In this document: positions 14,257 through 23,019 of the stretch, in pieces
How positions within the stretch are numbered: position 1 is the stretch's first letter
Layout of the letters: every line of letters starts with the position of its first letter
Source: a virus
DNA: 64,000 nt
Reading direction: 5' to 3' (one strand)
IMG/VR virus record: IMGVR_UViG_3300042337_000070
Location: 43,943 to 107,942 of that record
Notes under the pieces: generated by a model
Told to the model about the DNA's origin: nothing
Seen by the model: the letters and a program-made list of their open reading frames with translations, nothing else
Databases searched by the model: none
Position numbers and translations under genes: made by a program

Positions 14257-14533
14257 CATTGTCCTCCATCATTTTTCTAAAGTCAAAGTTAGGATCGAGT
14301 CCAATATCTGATAGACGATCTAGCATGTTATTTATGTTGAAATCGATAATGGCTTCACGAATCATGGAGTTGACTCTCTGACCACTTACCAGATCAAACT
14401 CTACCATAATCTCGCTGGTGCAAGCCAAACGCTCCATAATTCCTTTTGCGCTCGGTGCCCAAACAAAAGGAATCTCACCACTATCCATCATTCGCTCCGC
14501 TCTAGCCATTGCTCGGATGATTTCTCTATTCAT
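14240..14533 (-). CDS. Hypothetical protein, 97 residues
   Basis: MNREIIRAMARAERMMDSGE, then IPFVWAPSAKGIMERLACTS, VEFDLVSGQRVNSMIREAII and an acidic tail ending in repeated Asp/Asn. AGGAG sits upstream of the ATG. It is the first gene of the accessory operon, 26 bases below the -10 of the promoter at 14559-14587. Soluble, mostly helical. No family recognised. Confidence 0.75.
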   Translation of the reverse strand: MNREIIRAMARAERMMDSGEIPFVWAPSAKGIMERLACTSEIMVEFDLVSGQRVNSMIREAIIDFNINNMLDRLSDIGLDPNFDFRKMMEDNDDDNT

Positions 14534-14558
14534 TTGTTTTCTCCTATTAACGGTGACC

Positions 14559-14587
14559 AGTATAGAGCATCATTCATCTTTTGTCAA
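14559..14587 (-). promoter_or_regulatory. Sigma70-like promoter for the accessory operon
   Basis: Minus strand TTGACA, 17 bases, TATACT, overlapping the last codons of gp46. It would drive the micro-genes, PLP enzyme, glycosyltransferase-like and methylase-like genes as one transcript. Confidence 0.8.
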
Positions 14588-16291
14588 GACAGAAAAGTTT
14601 TTTACCTTTTCAAACTTAAGGATTCTTTGAAAACGATCTAACATGGTATCCTTGTGAGAGATAACGAAGATATTGGTTCCTTTGTCTCCCATCTCCCACA
14701 TAATTTTAATGAACTCGTCAATACCAGTTGTATCCATTGCTCTATCCAAGATTTCATCAAACACTAAGATGTTGACGTTTACCGAGTTTTTAAGTTTAGC
14801 AATCTGACGCCATGTTAGGAGAATCGCAAGGTCAATTCGCAGTTTCTCGCCTTCACTGAAATTGTGGTAACTAAACTCGTCTCTGTAACGTGACTTGATA
14901 CTTTCCTCGAAAGATTCGTTGATATTGAAATTGACGAAGAAACCAAGTTTCGCCAGATACTTGTTAATGTGCTTGTTGATAATAGGAAGATACTGCTTGA
15001 TGATCTTCGTTTTAATGCCACCGTCTTTAAGGAGTGTGCTGGCCAGGTCGATGTATTGACGCTCATCTAAAAAGGTCTTCTTCTCTTCTTCGAGGGTGGA
15101 AAGATCATGTTCGACCTCGGAGAGTTGTCGTTCTGACTCTTGGATAGTTTTGTCTGATGTTGCGAAGTTTTCAATCTGCTCCACAACTTGTGAAAGATTA
15201 TGACGCAGATTGTTATAGGAAGACTTAGAAGACGAAACTTCCAACCGAAGTTTGTTGATTTGGACGACGATTTTTTCAATGGCATCAATCTCTAATAAGA
15301 CAGAATCAATTTGTTGTTCAACCTTATTTAGTCCTTCACTAAGTTCATGAATTTTAGCATGACCATCATCAACCATGCTCTTAGCAAACTCTGGGTTGAT
15401 TTCTTGACGACAGGTTGGACAATTACCACTTTCCGCAAAGAAGTCAATATCTTTAACATGCTTGTCACGATTGGCTTCCATCTTAGCACGAAAACCTAGT
15501 AGTTTTGAATGCTTGGACTTTAGAGGTGACAAATCGATGTTCTGATCTAACACAGTTTCGAGAGCGGATTCATGTTGTAGAACGATGCTCTTTTGTGTGT
15601 TTAGTTGATCTAATAAAGATGCTTCCTTACTTTTCAATTCAGCCAACTTCTCTTCGCTATTTGCTCTAAGAGAGGCAAGCGTTCTTTCAATGTAAGACTT
15701 ATTGTCAACCTTACTAGAAAGTTGAACACGATTACGTTCCAAGTTCTCACGATTGACCTGTAGTTTGTTTTTTACAACAGTTGACATAGCAGTGAAGATT
15801 TGAATGTCCAACAAATCTTCAATCACAGATCGTCTATCGTTTGCAGATAGCTGCATGAATGGAACAAACGATGCTGAACCAAGAATGACAACCTGCGTAA
15901 AAGATTTGTAGTTCATACGAAGAATGTTCTTCTCCAAATGCTCTTGATAATCTTTAGCCGCAGCATCTTGATTGATCATAACACCATCGATATAGATTTG
16001 AAAGACATTAGGCTTGACACCACGAATGACTTTATATCGATGGTTGTTAATGGTAAACTCTATTTCGGTCACACAGTTCTTACCGTTAATTGAGTTAACT
16101 ACGTTACCTTTGTTCACCTTACGAAATGGCTTACCAAAAAGCACAAAGCACAGGGCGTCAAGCACTGTTGACTTCCCTGCGCCGTTGTGACCCATAATCA
16201 ACGTGTTCTTATGGGAGTCTAGTTCAATTTCAGTAAACACATTTCCAGATGATAGGAAGTTTTTATATCTTATCACATGGAATGTAATCAT
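14570..16291 (-). CDS. 46: Recombination endonuclease subunit gp46 (SbcC/Rad50-like)
   Basis: 573 residues (T4 gp46 about 560). Walker A GHNGAGKST at 34-42 after an N-terminal FxSxGN pattern; long coiled-coil arms; zinc hook CPTC at 291-294; ABC signature HNFSEGEKLRIDLAI and Walker B ILVFDEILD near the end. With gp47 it processes double-strand ends for recombination-dependent replication and degrades host DNA in T4. The start lies two bases after FtsH, so the two genes are co-transcribed and probably co-translated. Confidence 0.95.
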   Translation of the reverse strand: MITFHVIRYKNFLSSGNVFTEIELDSHKNTLIMGHNGAGKSTVLDALCFVLFGKPFRKVNKGNVVNSINGKNCVTEIEFTINNHRYKVIRGVKPNVFQIYIDGVMINQDAAAKDYQEHLEKNILRMNYKSFTQVVILGSASFVPFMQLSANDRRSVIEDLLDIQIFTAMSTVVKNKLQVNRENLERNRVQLSSKVDNKSYIERTLASLRANSEEKLAELKSKEASLLDQLNTQKSIVLQHESALETVLDQNIDLSPLKSKHSKLLGFRAKMEANRDKHVKDIDFFAESGNCPTCRQEINPEFAKSMVDDGHAKIHELSEGLNKVEQQIDSVLLEIDAIEKIVVQINKLRLEVSSSKSSYNNLRHNLSQVVEQIENFATSDKTIQESERQLSEVEHDLSTLEEEKKTFLDERQYIDLASTLLKDGGIKTKIIKQYLPIINKHINKYLAKLGFFVNFNINESFEESIKSRYRDEFSYHNFSEGEKLRIDLAILLTWRQIAKLKNSVNVNILVFDEILDRAMDTTGIDEFIKIMWEMGDKGTNIFVISHKDTMLDRFQRILKFEKVKNFSVLTKDE

Positions 16292-16292
16292 A

Positions 16293-18080
16293 TCAATATT
16301 CTCTTGTTGGCTTCTTCCCTACTAATAGATCCTTGATTTCTTGACCTGTTAGAGTTTCATATTCTAGCAGACCTTGTGCTAGTGTGTCAAGGTCTTTTCT
16401 CTTTTCGGTTAGAATCTTCTTTGCCATGGTATATCCTTCCTCGACGAGGCGCTTGATTTCCATATCGACAATCTTTTGTGTCTCTTCGGCAATCTTAGCA
16501 GAATGAAATACATCAGCATTTGGTTCTGTATAAGCCATACGTCCTAGAAGTGGTGAGAAACCTAGCTGAGTAACCATTGCTCTTGCGAGTTTAGTTGCTT
16601 GCTGAATATCTCCTGCGGCGCCAGATGTAACTCTATGTTCACCAAAAATGATTTCTTCTGCTACACGTCCACCCATAGCCATAGCAAGTTGAGCAATCAT
16701 TTCTTCGTAAGACTGTGAGATTTGGTCACGATCTGGAATTGATTGAACCATACCCAATGCTCGTCCACGTGGTATGATAGTTGCCTTATGAATTGGGATC
16801 GAGCCAGTCATGTTGATAGAAACGAGAGCATGACCACCTTCATGATATGCTGTCATCTTCTTTTCATCATCAGTCATAAGAAGCGTTCTGTGTTCGGCGC
16901 CCATCATGATCTTATCACGGGCATCTTCAAATTCTTGAAGTGTAACAATCCGCTTTGAACGGCGAGCGGCAAGCAATGCTGCCTCATTAACAAGATTTGC
17001 TAGATCGGCGCCAGAAAAGCCAGGTGTTCCCTTTGCGACAGTTCTAATATCAACATCAGGTCCAATTGGAACTTTGCGTGTGTGAACTTTTAGAATCTTC
17101 TCACGACCAACAAAGTCTGGATTAGGAACTTGAACCTGTCTATCGAAACGACCTGGACGAGTTAGGGCTTTATCTAGAACATCTACACGATTGGTAGCAG
17201 CAATGACGATAACACCTTCGTTATCATTGAATCCGTCCATTTCTACTAGCATTGCGTTTAGAGTTTGATCACGTTCGTCATTACCACCCATACCTGTAGC
17301 TCTTGATCGACCAACGGCGTCAATCTCATCAATGAAGACAATGCAAGGTGCATTCTTCTTTGCTTGATCAAACATATCTCTAACTCTAGATGCACCAACA
17401 CCAACAAACATTTCTACGAAGTCTGATCCAGAAATACTAAAGAAAGGAACACCTGCTTCACCAGCAACTGCCCTAGCTAGAAGAGTTTTACCTGTGCCAG
17501 GAGGACCAACGAGCAATACACCCTTTGGAATTTTACCACCAAGACGTTCAAACTTTTGTGGATTTTGTAAAAACTCTACAACTTCCTGCAAGTCTTCTTT
17601 TGCTTGATCAACACCAGCAACATCTTCAAATGTCTTTAGTGTAGAAGACTCAGTAAGCAGTTTTGCTTTTGACTTACCCATACCCATCATTCCACCAGGA
17701 CCACCGGCCGAACGGCGAGATAGCCACACCCATAGACCAAAGAATAGAAATACTGGTAGAAGATTAATAAGTAGATTTGTCCAGAATGATGCTTCTGTGT
17801 TATCAGCCTTAACAGTAATATTAACCTTGTGTTCTTCTAACTTAGGTAGAAGAGAAGAAAGGCCAGCAACGGTAGTTCTAAACTCTCTGTTGTCTGCGTT
17901 AAAGTGTCCTGTTAGCTGATTTCCTGCTACATAAACATCATGAACGTTGTTGCGTTCAACCTGACCGAGAAAGTCGGAATAACTAATTTCATTTGTTAGT
18001 TTGTGTTCGCCTGGCATAGCCATCCAATACAGGGCTACGGCCACAGCGAAAAAGATTATAATAGGTAACGTTTTCTTCAT
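16293..18080 (-). CDS. ftsH: Complete FtsH-type AAA+ zinc metalloprotease
   Basis: 595 residues, nearly full bacterial length (E. coli about 644, shorter tail here). Membrane segment 1 about 3-20, a periplasmic-type domain, segment 2 about 101-120, then Walker A GPPGTGKT 192-199, pore loop FVGVGA 225-230, Walker B VFIDEID 248-254, second region of homology with RPGRFDR, protease site HEGGH 413-417 and third ligand D491 in SGAAGDI. All catalytic residues are present, so it should be active in the host inner membrane. It lies between gp47 and gp46, which are adjacent or nearly so in T4. It could degrade host regulators, protect phage proteins or alter membrane quality control. Likely acquired from a bacterium. 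Confidence 0.95.
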   Translation of the reverse strand: MKKTLPIIIFFAVAVALYWMAMPGEHKLTNEISYSDFLGQVERNNVHDVYVAGNQLTGHFNADNREFRTTVAGLSSLLPKLEEHKVNITVKADNTEASFWTNLLINLLPVFLFFGLWVWLSRRSAGGPGGMMGMGKSKAKLLTESSTLKTFEDVAGVDQAKEDLQEVVEFLQNPQKFERLGGKIPKGVLLVGPPGTGKTLLARAVAGEAGVPFFSISGSDFVEMFVGVGASRVRDMFDQAKKNAPCIVFIDEIDAVGRSRATGMGGNDERDQTLNAMLVEMDGFNDNEGVIVIAATNRVDVLDKALTRPGRFDRQVQVPNPDFVGREKILKVHTRKVPIGPDVDIRTVAKGTPGFSGADLANLVNEAALLAARRSKRIVTLQEFEDARDKIMMGAEHRTLLMTDDEKKMTAYHEGGHALVSINMTGSIPIHKATIIPRGRALGMVQSIPDRDQISQSYEEMIAQLAMAMGGRVAEEIIFGEHRVTSGAAGDIQQATKLARAMVTQLGFSPLLGRMAYTEPNADVFHSAKIAEETQKIVDMEIKRLVEEGYTMAKKILTEKRKDLDTLAQGLLEYETLTGQEIKDLLVGKKPTREY

Positions 18081-18091
18081 AATACAGATCC

Positions 18092-19168
18092 TTATACTGT
18101 TTCAACTTGAAGGGCTTCATTATACACATCGATCATGAATTTTTTCATCTTAGCATTTTCTAATGGCAATGTCAACCCATCAATATACTTTTTAAGAATG
18201 GTAACGGTATCTTCCGCTTCATCAATTTCCGAATCTTCCTCATTGTCTATCATGATGGTCGGATCTTCGACTATCTGAATATCTAAAGGTCCTGTTTTGT
18301 AAATTGAATCGAAAAGAAGATCGAAAGCATAAGGGTTGCTTTTGTTTATGACAACAATTTTTACATAGCAATTTTTATACTTACTGAAATCCGTTTGTTG
18401 AATCTTCTCTACAATGTTAGGGTTAGCAACATCATCATACTTTGCTATCTTAAACATTTTAGATGGATTCTGAATAAACTCTAGTCTTCTATTTTCAGTA
18501 TCCAGGACACTAAACCCTCTAGGGTCTCCATAATCGTGCCAAGTATATTCACCAAGGGCGCCAATATAAGTGATATTACCAATTGTAGAACGATGGTGAT
18601 AGTGGCCAGAATAAACAGCCTCAAAATTTTCAAAAAGTTTACGATCAAGTCCATGGTCTGATATCAATCCTCTATGCATTGTAAAACCGTTCAATTCAAG
18701 ATGTCCCATGCAAATAGGTGCTTTAGGATTCTTGATTGCTTCATAGGCTTCCTGACGATTAGAGTCAGTGATCCAAGGCATTAGTTGGATATCAAGCCCA
18801 TCAATATTGATAAGAGTAGGTGTGCTATAAGTTCTAATGTGCTTATAACGCCCCACGATAATCTCGTCTAGGGCGTTGACCTCGTGGGTGTCTTTATAAT
18901 AAGAATCATGATTTCCTTGAATGATGTGAGTTTCAACACCTCGTCTCTCCAATGGTTCAAGGAAATCTTCCCGAAGTCGTTTGGCAGACATGAAGTTGAT
19001 ATACTTGCGGCGGTCATAGATATCACCAAGATGAATAACATTCTTGATATTGTTAGCATCAATGTAATCAATGAACCATTGCCAACACTTCTTTTGATAC
19101 TGCTGAAATGCAGGATTGTCATTCCTAACACCAGCATGTGTATCTGTAGGCATTGCGATCAGCGCCAT
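18092..19168 (-). CDS. 47: Recombination endonuclease subunit gp47 (SbcD/Mre11-like)
   Basis: 358 residues (T4 gp47 about 339). Metallophosphoesterase motifs in order: TDTHAG (8-13), HLGDIYDRR (47-54), GNHDSY (85-90), then GHLELNG and GHYHHRS. The nuclease partner of gp46. GAAGGAAAA precedes the ATG; a sigma70-like promoter lies at 19207-19235. FtsH and gp46 follow within 12 bases, so one transcript likely carries gp47-ftsH-46. Confidence 0.95.
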   Translation of the reverse strand: MALIAMPTDTHAGVRNDNPAFQQYQKKCWQWFIDYIDANNIKNVIHLGDIYDRRKYINFMSAKRLREDFLEPLERRGVETHIIQGNHDSYYKDTHEVNALDEIIVGRYKHIRTYSTPTLINIDGLDIQLMPWITDSNRQEAYEAIKNPKAPICMGHLELNGFTMHRGLISDHGLDRKLFENFEAVYSGHYHHRSTIGNITYIGALGEYTWHDYGDPRGFSVLDTENRRLEFIQNPSKMFKIAKYDDVANPNIVEKIQQTDFSKYKNCYVKIVVINKSNPYAFDLLFDSIYKTGPLDIQIVEDPTIMIDNEEDSEIDEAEDTVTILKKYIDGLTLPLENAKMKKFMIDVYNEALQVETV

Positions 19169-19206
19169 AACTTTTCCTTCATATCCATGTAAAGATTCAT
19201 ACTCAC

Positions 19207-19235
19207 AGTATATACTAGAAAAATGATCTCGTCAA
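19207..19235 (-). promoter_or_regulatory. Sigma70-like promoter for gp47-ftsH-gp46
   Basis: Minus strand TTGACG, 17 bases, TATACT, at the end of the 60-residue gene. Confidence 0.75.
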
Positions 19236-19414
19236 TCTTTTTTGGTAGCCACTTTATAGGTTTCAAGTTCTGACTCTCTAAGCCATCCGAGACTAATCAT
19301 CCTTCTCATGATCTTCTCTTTATCATTAGGATTAATAGGAACTGGCTCTACAACTTTATCACAGAACCATTCTATATTTCTATCTACCTCAGCTACGAAA
19401 TCATCAATGTCCAT
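19232..19414 (-). CDS. Hypothetical protein, 60 residues
   Basis: MDIDDFVAEVDRNIEWFCDK, VVEPVPINPNDKEKIMRRMI, SLGWLRESELETYKVATKKD. Its start codon overlaps the stop of the preceding gene, and it belongs to the gp55 operon. The helical end with GWLRESE could bind a partner. No family recognised. Confidence 0.7.
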   Translation of the reverse strand: MDIDDFVAEVDRNIEWFCDKVVEPVPINPNDKEKIMRRMISLGWLRESELETYKVATKKD

Positions 19415-19626
19415 TATCGTTTACCTTTTGGAAAGTGTAACCTTGGTGGAGCATCACCCATTTCTCTATCATAGTCGATAAGTGCTTCATCAATAACTTG
19501 CTTGATACTTGCTAGCCTCCTACGATAGTTACCACGAATATGAACTCTTTCTTGCTTGTTCTTCAATGTTTCAATCAATGTTTGAACCTGAAATGGTACC
19601 TCAAATTGATTCTGTTCCTTGCTCAT
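19414..19626 (-). CDS. Hypothetical protein, 70 residues
   Basis: MSKEQNQFEVPFQVQTLIET, LKNKQERVHIRGNYRRRLAS, then IDEALIDYDREMGDAPPRLH and a basic end FPKGKR. ATG at 19626 has GGAG 7 bases upstream and overlaps the gp55 3' end by 26 bases. Basic, helical. No family recognised; position after gp55 hints at a transcription-related role, unproven. Confidence 0.7.
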   Translation of the reverse strand: MSKEQNQFEVPFQVQTLIETLKNKQERVHIRGNYRRRLASIKQVIDEALIDYDREMGDAPPRLHFPKGKR

Positions 19627-20176
19627 CTTCATTCTCCACGAATTTTTCAAGTCCTTCTTTCGCCTGCTTACGCTTCTCTTTTTTAAGACGTTCTTTGTTC
19701 TCAAAGTTCTTAATGAACTCATTCAAGTTATCATACATAGTAGACGTAATCATATGATTGTCGTCACCATCTACCATAAGAGAAGCATCAGCGGTATCTA
19801 GAACAGACTCTTGAAACTTTTTATACATTATATAGCGATTCTTTTCTTCCTTAGCAATACGTCTATGGAAAGCAAAGTTTGTGATTTGAGTGAAGTATGC
19901 AAAGGGATTCTGACTGATGGCAGGGTTGAAATTATCAAAGTAAAGAAAACAGTTTTCTAGTGCATCCGACTTCATTTCGTCGATGAAAGAATAATTCATG
20001 AAGCGAGGCTTACGAGCGAGGTTCTCGGTGATAAGCCAAATACACTTACCACAATACTCGGAAACTCTAGGTTTCTCTCGTCCTTCAGAAGAAGCAATTT
20101 CAACTTTCTTTTTATATTCAACAATATCTTCTAAGAACTTCTTATTATCAACGTAGTGGTTTGCTTTCTTCGCCAT
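19601..20176 (-). CDS. 55: Late sigma factor gp55
   Basis: 191 residues (T4 gp55 about 185). Contains ENCFLYFDNFNPAISQNPFA and YFTQITNFAFHRRIAKEEKN, the sigma region 2-like block diagnostic of gp55. In T4 it recognises the TATAAATA late -10 element with RNA polymerase, stimulated by gp45. Matching late elements stand before structural genes at 23-58 kb. Expressed from the promoter at 20204-20232. Confidence 0.93.
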   Translation of the reverse strand: MAKKANHYVDNKKFLEDIVEYKKKVEIASSEGREKPRVSEYCGKCIWLITENLARKPRFMNYSFIDEMKSDALENCFLYFDNFNPAISQNPFAYFTQITNFAFHRRIAKEEKNRYIMYKKFQESVLDTADASLMVDGDDNHMITSTMYDNLNEFIKNFENKERLKKEKRKQAKEGLEKFVENEDEQGTESI

Positions 20177-20203
20177 ACTGTAAGCCTTTTGTTAGTTTCA
20201 AGG

Positions 20204-20232
20204 AGTATATCATAATAAAAAAGTTTTGTCAA
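20204..20232 (-). promoter_or_regulatory. Sigma70-like promoter for gp55
   Basis: Minus strand TTGACA, 17 bases, TATACT; AAGGAG-type RBS and ATG follow. A divergent plus-strand promoter begins 16 bases away. Confidence 0.85.
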
Positions 20233-20247
20233 TCGGGTGGATTTTAC

Positions 20248-20276
20248 TTGACAAGATTTTTTGATGTTTGTATAAT
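20248..20276 (+). promoter_or_regulatory. Perfect consensus sigma70 promoter on the plus strand
   Basis: TTGACA (20248-20253), 17 bases, TATAAT (20271-20276). It points into the 3' end of the uvs operon on the opposite strand. No convincing plus-strand gene follows; the best frame is a 39-codon one starting in the -10 itself. The product may be an antisense or small RNA. Confidence 0.7.
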
Positions 20277-20310
20277 GCCTATTGCAGCCAACCACCTAGA
20301 TAAACGAGCC

Positions 20311-20347
20311 AAGAAAATGCAACCGTCGAGCGAAGCGAGACAGTTGC
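20311..20347 (-). terminator. Terminator of the uvsY-uvsW operon
   Basis: GCAACCGTC (20319-20327) pairs with GACAGTTGC (20339-20347, one wobble) over an 11-base loop, and ATTTTCTT follows on the minus strand. An alternative 6-bp stem AGTTGC-GAA-GCAACT (20342-20356) overlaps it. Confidence 0.6.
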
Positions 20348-20355
20348 GAAGCAAC

Positions 20356-20655
20356 TCACTTAGCAGTAAACCCTGGATCGGTAAGCATCGTTAGTTTGTC
20401 TATCTGCTTCTTAAGCACAGGACCACGATCCGGCCATTTGATAATGGGCTGATCGGCATTCTTTGCTAGGTTCTGCAATAGAGGAAGATAAATCTTACGA
20501 ATGGCTTGTAGTCTATTCTTAAGATCGCTAATCTCATCAGATACCGGTGATAAAGCTTCTGCTACAATATCATCCTCATTTCCAAATGAAAACCCAAAGT
20601 CGTCTGTTAGGTCCTTATCTTCAAATGTAAGATACGGATTTGTTTCAGTTGCCAT
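20356..20655 (-). CDS. Conserved T4-like hypothetical protein, 99 residues
   Basis: Acidic N-terminus MATETNPYLTFEDKDLTDDF, then a helical domain with IRKIYLPLLQNLAKNADQPI and IKWPDRGPVLKKQIDKLTML. The LPLLxNLxKN...WPxR pattern is one I recognise from cyanophage T4-like genomes beside uvsW, function unknown. Its ATG overlaps the stop of the upstream gene (TAATG). Last gene before the operon terminator. Confidence 0.75.
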   Translation of the reverse strand: MATETNPYLTFEDKDLTDDFGFSFGNEDDIVAEALSPVSDEISDLKNRLQAIRKIYLPLLQNLAKNADQPIIKWPDRGPVLKKQIDKLTMLTDPGFTAK

Positions 20656-21041
20656 TAGTGCAGAGTCCTTTTTCCTGGTGGTTCATAATCATCCTCTATC
20701 TCTTCATTCTGAATTTCTTCTTCAACATGAGGTTTATTAAGAGTGAGTTCAACATTATTCCAATAGTATATATTCATCTTCTCAGCAACGTCTGTATAGA
20801 TAAGAATATCTTCGTCATGAAGGATGAAAACTTGTTCATCTACAATCTTAGAAAACACCCAAGGTATGAAAGCCACGGATAACGATCCTTCGTTATCAAC
20901 AGGCATGTAAACAACCTTAAGAGGATGGAAGAGAGTGTATATTGTACCGTCCCCATCTTCTGTTTCACTCACATCGGCGATGATATCATCACCATTTTGT
21001 AATCTTATAAACTTTACTAATGGTTTATCTTCATGAGTCAT
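20655..21041 (-). CDS. Conserved T4-like hypothetical protein, 128 residues
   Basis: MTHEDKPLVKFIRLQNGDDI, IADVSETEDGDGTIYTLFHP, LKVVYMPVDNEGSLSVAFIP, an IYYWNNVELTL segment and an acidic tail. The VKFIRLxNGDDIIAxV opening, followed by beta strands, suggests a small barrel (Sm-like), a pattern seen in T4-like cyanophages near uvsW. ATG at 21041 was preferred over a TTG two codons earlier that overlaps the uvsW stop. Function unknown; RNA or DNA binding is a guess. Confidence 0.75.
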   Translation of the reverse strand: MTHEDKPLVKFIRLQNGDDIIADVSETEDGDGTIYTLFHPLKVVYMPVDNEGSLSVAFIPWVFSKIVDEQVFILHDEDILIYTDVAEKMNIYYWNNVELTLNKPHVEEEIQNEEIEDDYEPPGKRTLH

Positions 21042-21043
21042 AA

Positions 21044-22513
21044 TCAATCTTTCATGCTTACTTTGTAGACCTTGAACTTGAATTTTTCTTCATTATAGGT
21101 TTTGACTCGTTCAAAGAAGTGTTTTAGTGTGAAGTTTTCTCTTGCTTTCCAGCTAAAGTCGTCGGCAATGTCATAGAGCGTGGCGGATTTCTTAGTGTCC
21201 GATACTCTAAGTCCACGCCCGATGGATTGTAAGTTCCTAATCTTACTCTTGCTTGGTGATGCAAAGATAACATTATTAAGGTTGACAATGTTAGTCCCAG
21301 TAGAAAGGACACCCACGCTACCAACAATGATTGCATTCCTTTCCACCTCCATAATGCGTCTAATCTCTTCTCTTTCATCAACATCAGTTCCTCCATGAAT
21401 AAAGAATATCTTTCTATCTTTAGCCTTCTTATTTAGCATGTCGTATAGAACCTGGCCATGAGACTCAACAAAGTTAAAGAGTAGTAGAGTGTTGCCTTCT
21501 AGAGACAATGCTAAGTTTACAACAAACTTATTTCTTTTAGGGTTTGATATGATATACTTAATCTCATCTTGATATGATGCATTTTTCATATACTGACATT
21601 CTTCATCAGAGTATTTGAGCAATAAACACTTGATCGTTAGTTCTGCCAATTGCTTCTTTTTCATTAGTTCGGCCGATGATGTTGCCTTATAGATAGCACC
21701 AAACAATCCAATAAGTTGCCATTCGTGGGCCTTAGCACCTGTCAAAGTTCCGGTTACACCTAGTCTATATGTGGCTTTGGTGCATTTAGAAACAATGTCG
21801 GTGAGTGCCTTTGCTTGTGCTTGGTGCACCTCGTCAACTACAATGTAATCAAATTTCTCAAAATACTCTTTAGGCATCTTATAGAGTGACTGCCATGTAG
21901 AAATGCAAATTGGCTTGTCAGTTTCTTTGTCACGACCAGAATAGACACGATGACAGTATTTCTCCATATCTTTACCATTCTTAACTGAATAGTCTTCGAA
22001 GTCGCTATACATTTGTTCTACGAGGGCAGAACGAGGAACAATTAATAGTCCTCTCTTACCTTGTCTTAGAAGAAAGTTGCATACCATATAAAGCAATAGA
22101 GACTTACCAGAACCAGTAGGGGATAGGACAATCCTGCGCTTAGAGCGTATAGCATGAATAAAAGCGTCAAGTTGATAATCCCTAGGTGGATGTTTGGGGT
22201 TAAGTTTTTCCACAAACTCTTTAGCTTCCTCAACGGAGAAAGAAGAATCGAAATCTTCATCAACATATTCGTATGTATATCCTCTATCTGTAGCCCACTT
22301 AATAACCTGTGACACCAAACCACGATATATCATTCTTGATGCAGGGTTGAACAACCTCAAATAACCGTCCCAGAGCTTTTGCTTGTAAGAAGGAACAAAC
22401 ATAAACCCTGGAGGACGGAACGAAAAAGCATCTCTCAATTCCCATGCAACGGATTCGTCACAGTGAACTTTGATATATGTTTCGTCGTGATTGAGAATTG
22501 TCAAATGAGTCAT
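21044..22513 (-). CDS. uvsW: UvsW recombination helicase
   Basis: 489 residues. N-terminal UvsW domain (1-105), Q-motif-like PPRDYQLDAF, Walker A SPTGSGKS 131-138, DEVH box at 227-230, GVTGTL (motif III-like), then NTLLLFNFVESHGQ and SIGRGLR (motif VI). A superfamily 2 helicase that unwinds R-loops, migrates branches and shuts off origin-dependent replication late in T4 infection. Start overlaps the uvsY stop by one base. Confidence 0.94.
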   Translation of the reverse strand: MTHLTILNHDETYIKVHCDESVAWELRDAFSFRPPGFMFVPSYKQKLWDGYLRLFNPASRMIYRGLVSQVIKWATDRGYTYEYVDEDFDSSFSVEEAKEFVEKLNPKHPPRDYQLDAFIHAIRSKRRIVLSPTGSGKSLLLYMVCNFLLRQGKRGLLIVPRSALVEQMYSDFEDYSVKNGKDMEKYCHRVYSGRDKETDKPICISTWQSLYKMPKEYFEKFDYIVVDEVHQAQAKALTDIVSKCTKATYRLGVTGTLTGAKAHEWQLIGLFGAIYKATSSAELMKKKQLAELTIKCLLLKYSDEECQYMKNASYQDEIKYIISNPKRNKFVVNLALSLEGNTLLLFNFVESHGQVLYDMLNKKAKDRKIFFIHGGTDVDEREEIRRIMEVERNAIIVGSVGVLSTGTNIVNLNNVIFASPSKSKIRNLQSIGRGLRVSDTKKSATLYDIADDFSWKARENFTLKHFFERVKTYNEEKFKFKVYKVSMKD

Positions 22514-22965
22514 TATTTACCTGATGAAAGTTGAAGATATTTCACATAGTTTCCTAAGTCCCAGGTTCTATTGTGAAGTGATTTGAGGACAGTTTCACAG
22601 TAAGAGACAATCTCTTCATGAGCAACCTTCTTTAACAACAGTTTATTTAGTTCGGCGTCTGTATCAAGTTTGCGAGCAATTTGTGGATTTGAAAGAACAT
22701 GTTGACATGGTTCCCATCCACGTTCTTCTAATTCTTCTTTGGTTAGATGTCCCTGATAGTAATCTTCACGAAGACCTTTAAGCATTTTGTAATCAGATTC
22801 CATCTTACGGATAAGATGTCTATGATAGGACATTATGTTTAGATATTTGGAATGTAAAGAAGCAATTTTAAGCAACTCTTTTTCCATAGAGGTGGGATCG
22901 ATATATGTATCTTCCGACCACTCTTTCATCAAAATTTCGATAGATTTTACCGGTGCTTTCAACAT
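22513..22965 (-). CDS. uvsY: UvsY recombination mediator
   Basis: 150 residues (T4 UvsY 137). MKEWSEDTYIDPTSMEKELL, HSKYLNIMSYHRHLIRKMES, LREDYYQGHLTKEELEERGW and CETVLKSLHNRTWDLGNYVK follow UvsY in order: KxxxFID opening, helical core with DYYxG, and a final helix ending in GK. It loads UvsX on gp32-coated ssDNA. GGAAGG precedes ATG; promoter at 22991-23019. Confidence 0.88.
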   Translation of the reverse strand: MLKAPVKSIEILMKEWSEDTYIDPTSMEKELLKIASLHSKYLNIMSYHRHLIRKMESDYKMLKGLREDYYQGHLTKEELEERGWEPCQHVLSNPQIARKLDTDAELNKLLLKKVAHEEIVSYCETVLKSLHNRTWDLGNYVKYLQLSSGK

Positions 22966-22990
22966 GATTCATTCCTTCCATAACAAAACT

Positions 22991-23019
22991 ATTATATCAC
23001 ATAAGGCGTTCGATTTCAA
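22991..23019 (-). promoter_or_regulatory. Sigma70-like promoter for uvsY-uvsW
   Basis: Minus strand TTGAAA, 17 bases, TATAAT, inside the last codons of the structural gene before it, so recombination genes can be expressed before the late operon is active. Confidence 0.75.

Noticed and set aside
20275-20394. 39-codon plus-strand gene MPIAANHLDKRAKKM... below the consensus promoter
   Set aside because: The ATG overlaps the -10 box, so it could not be transcribed from that promoter with a leader, and no RBS is present.
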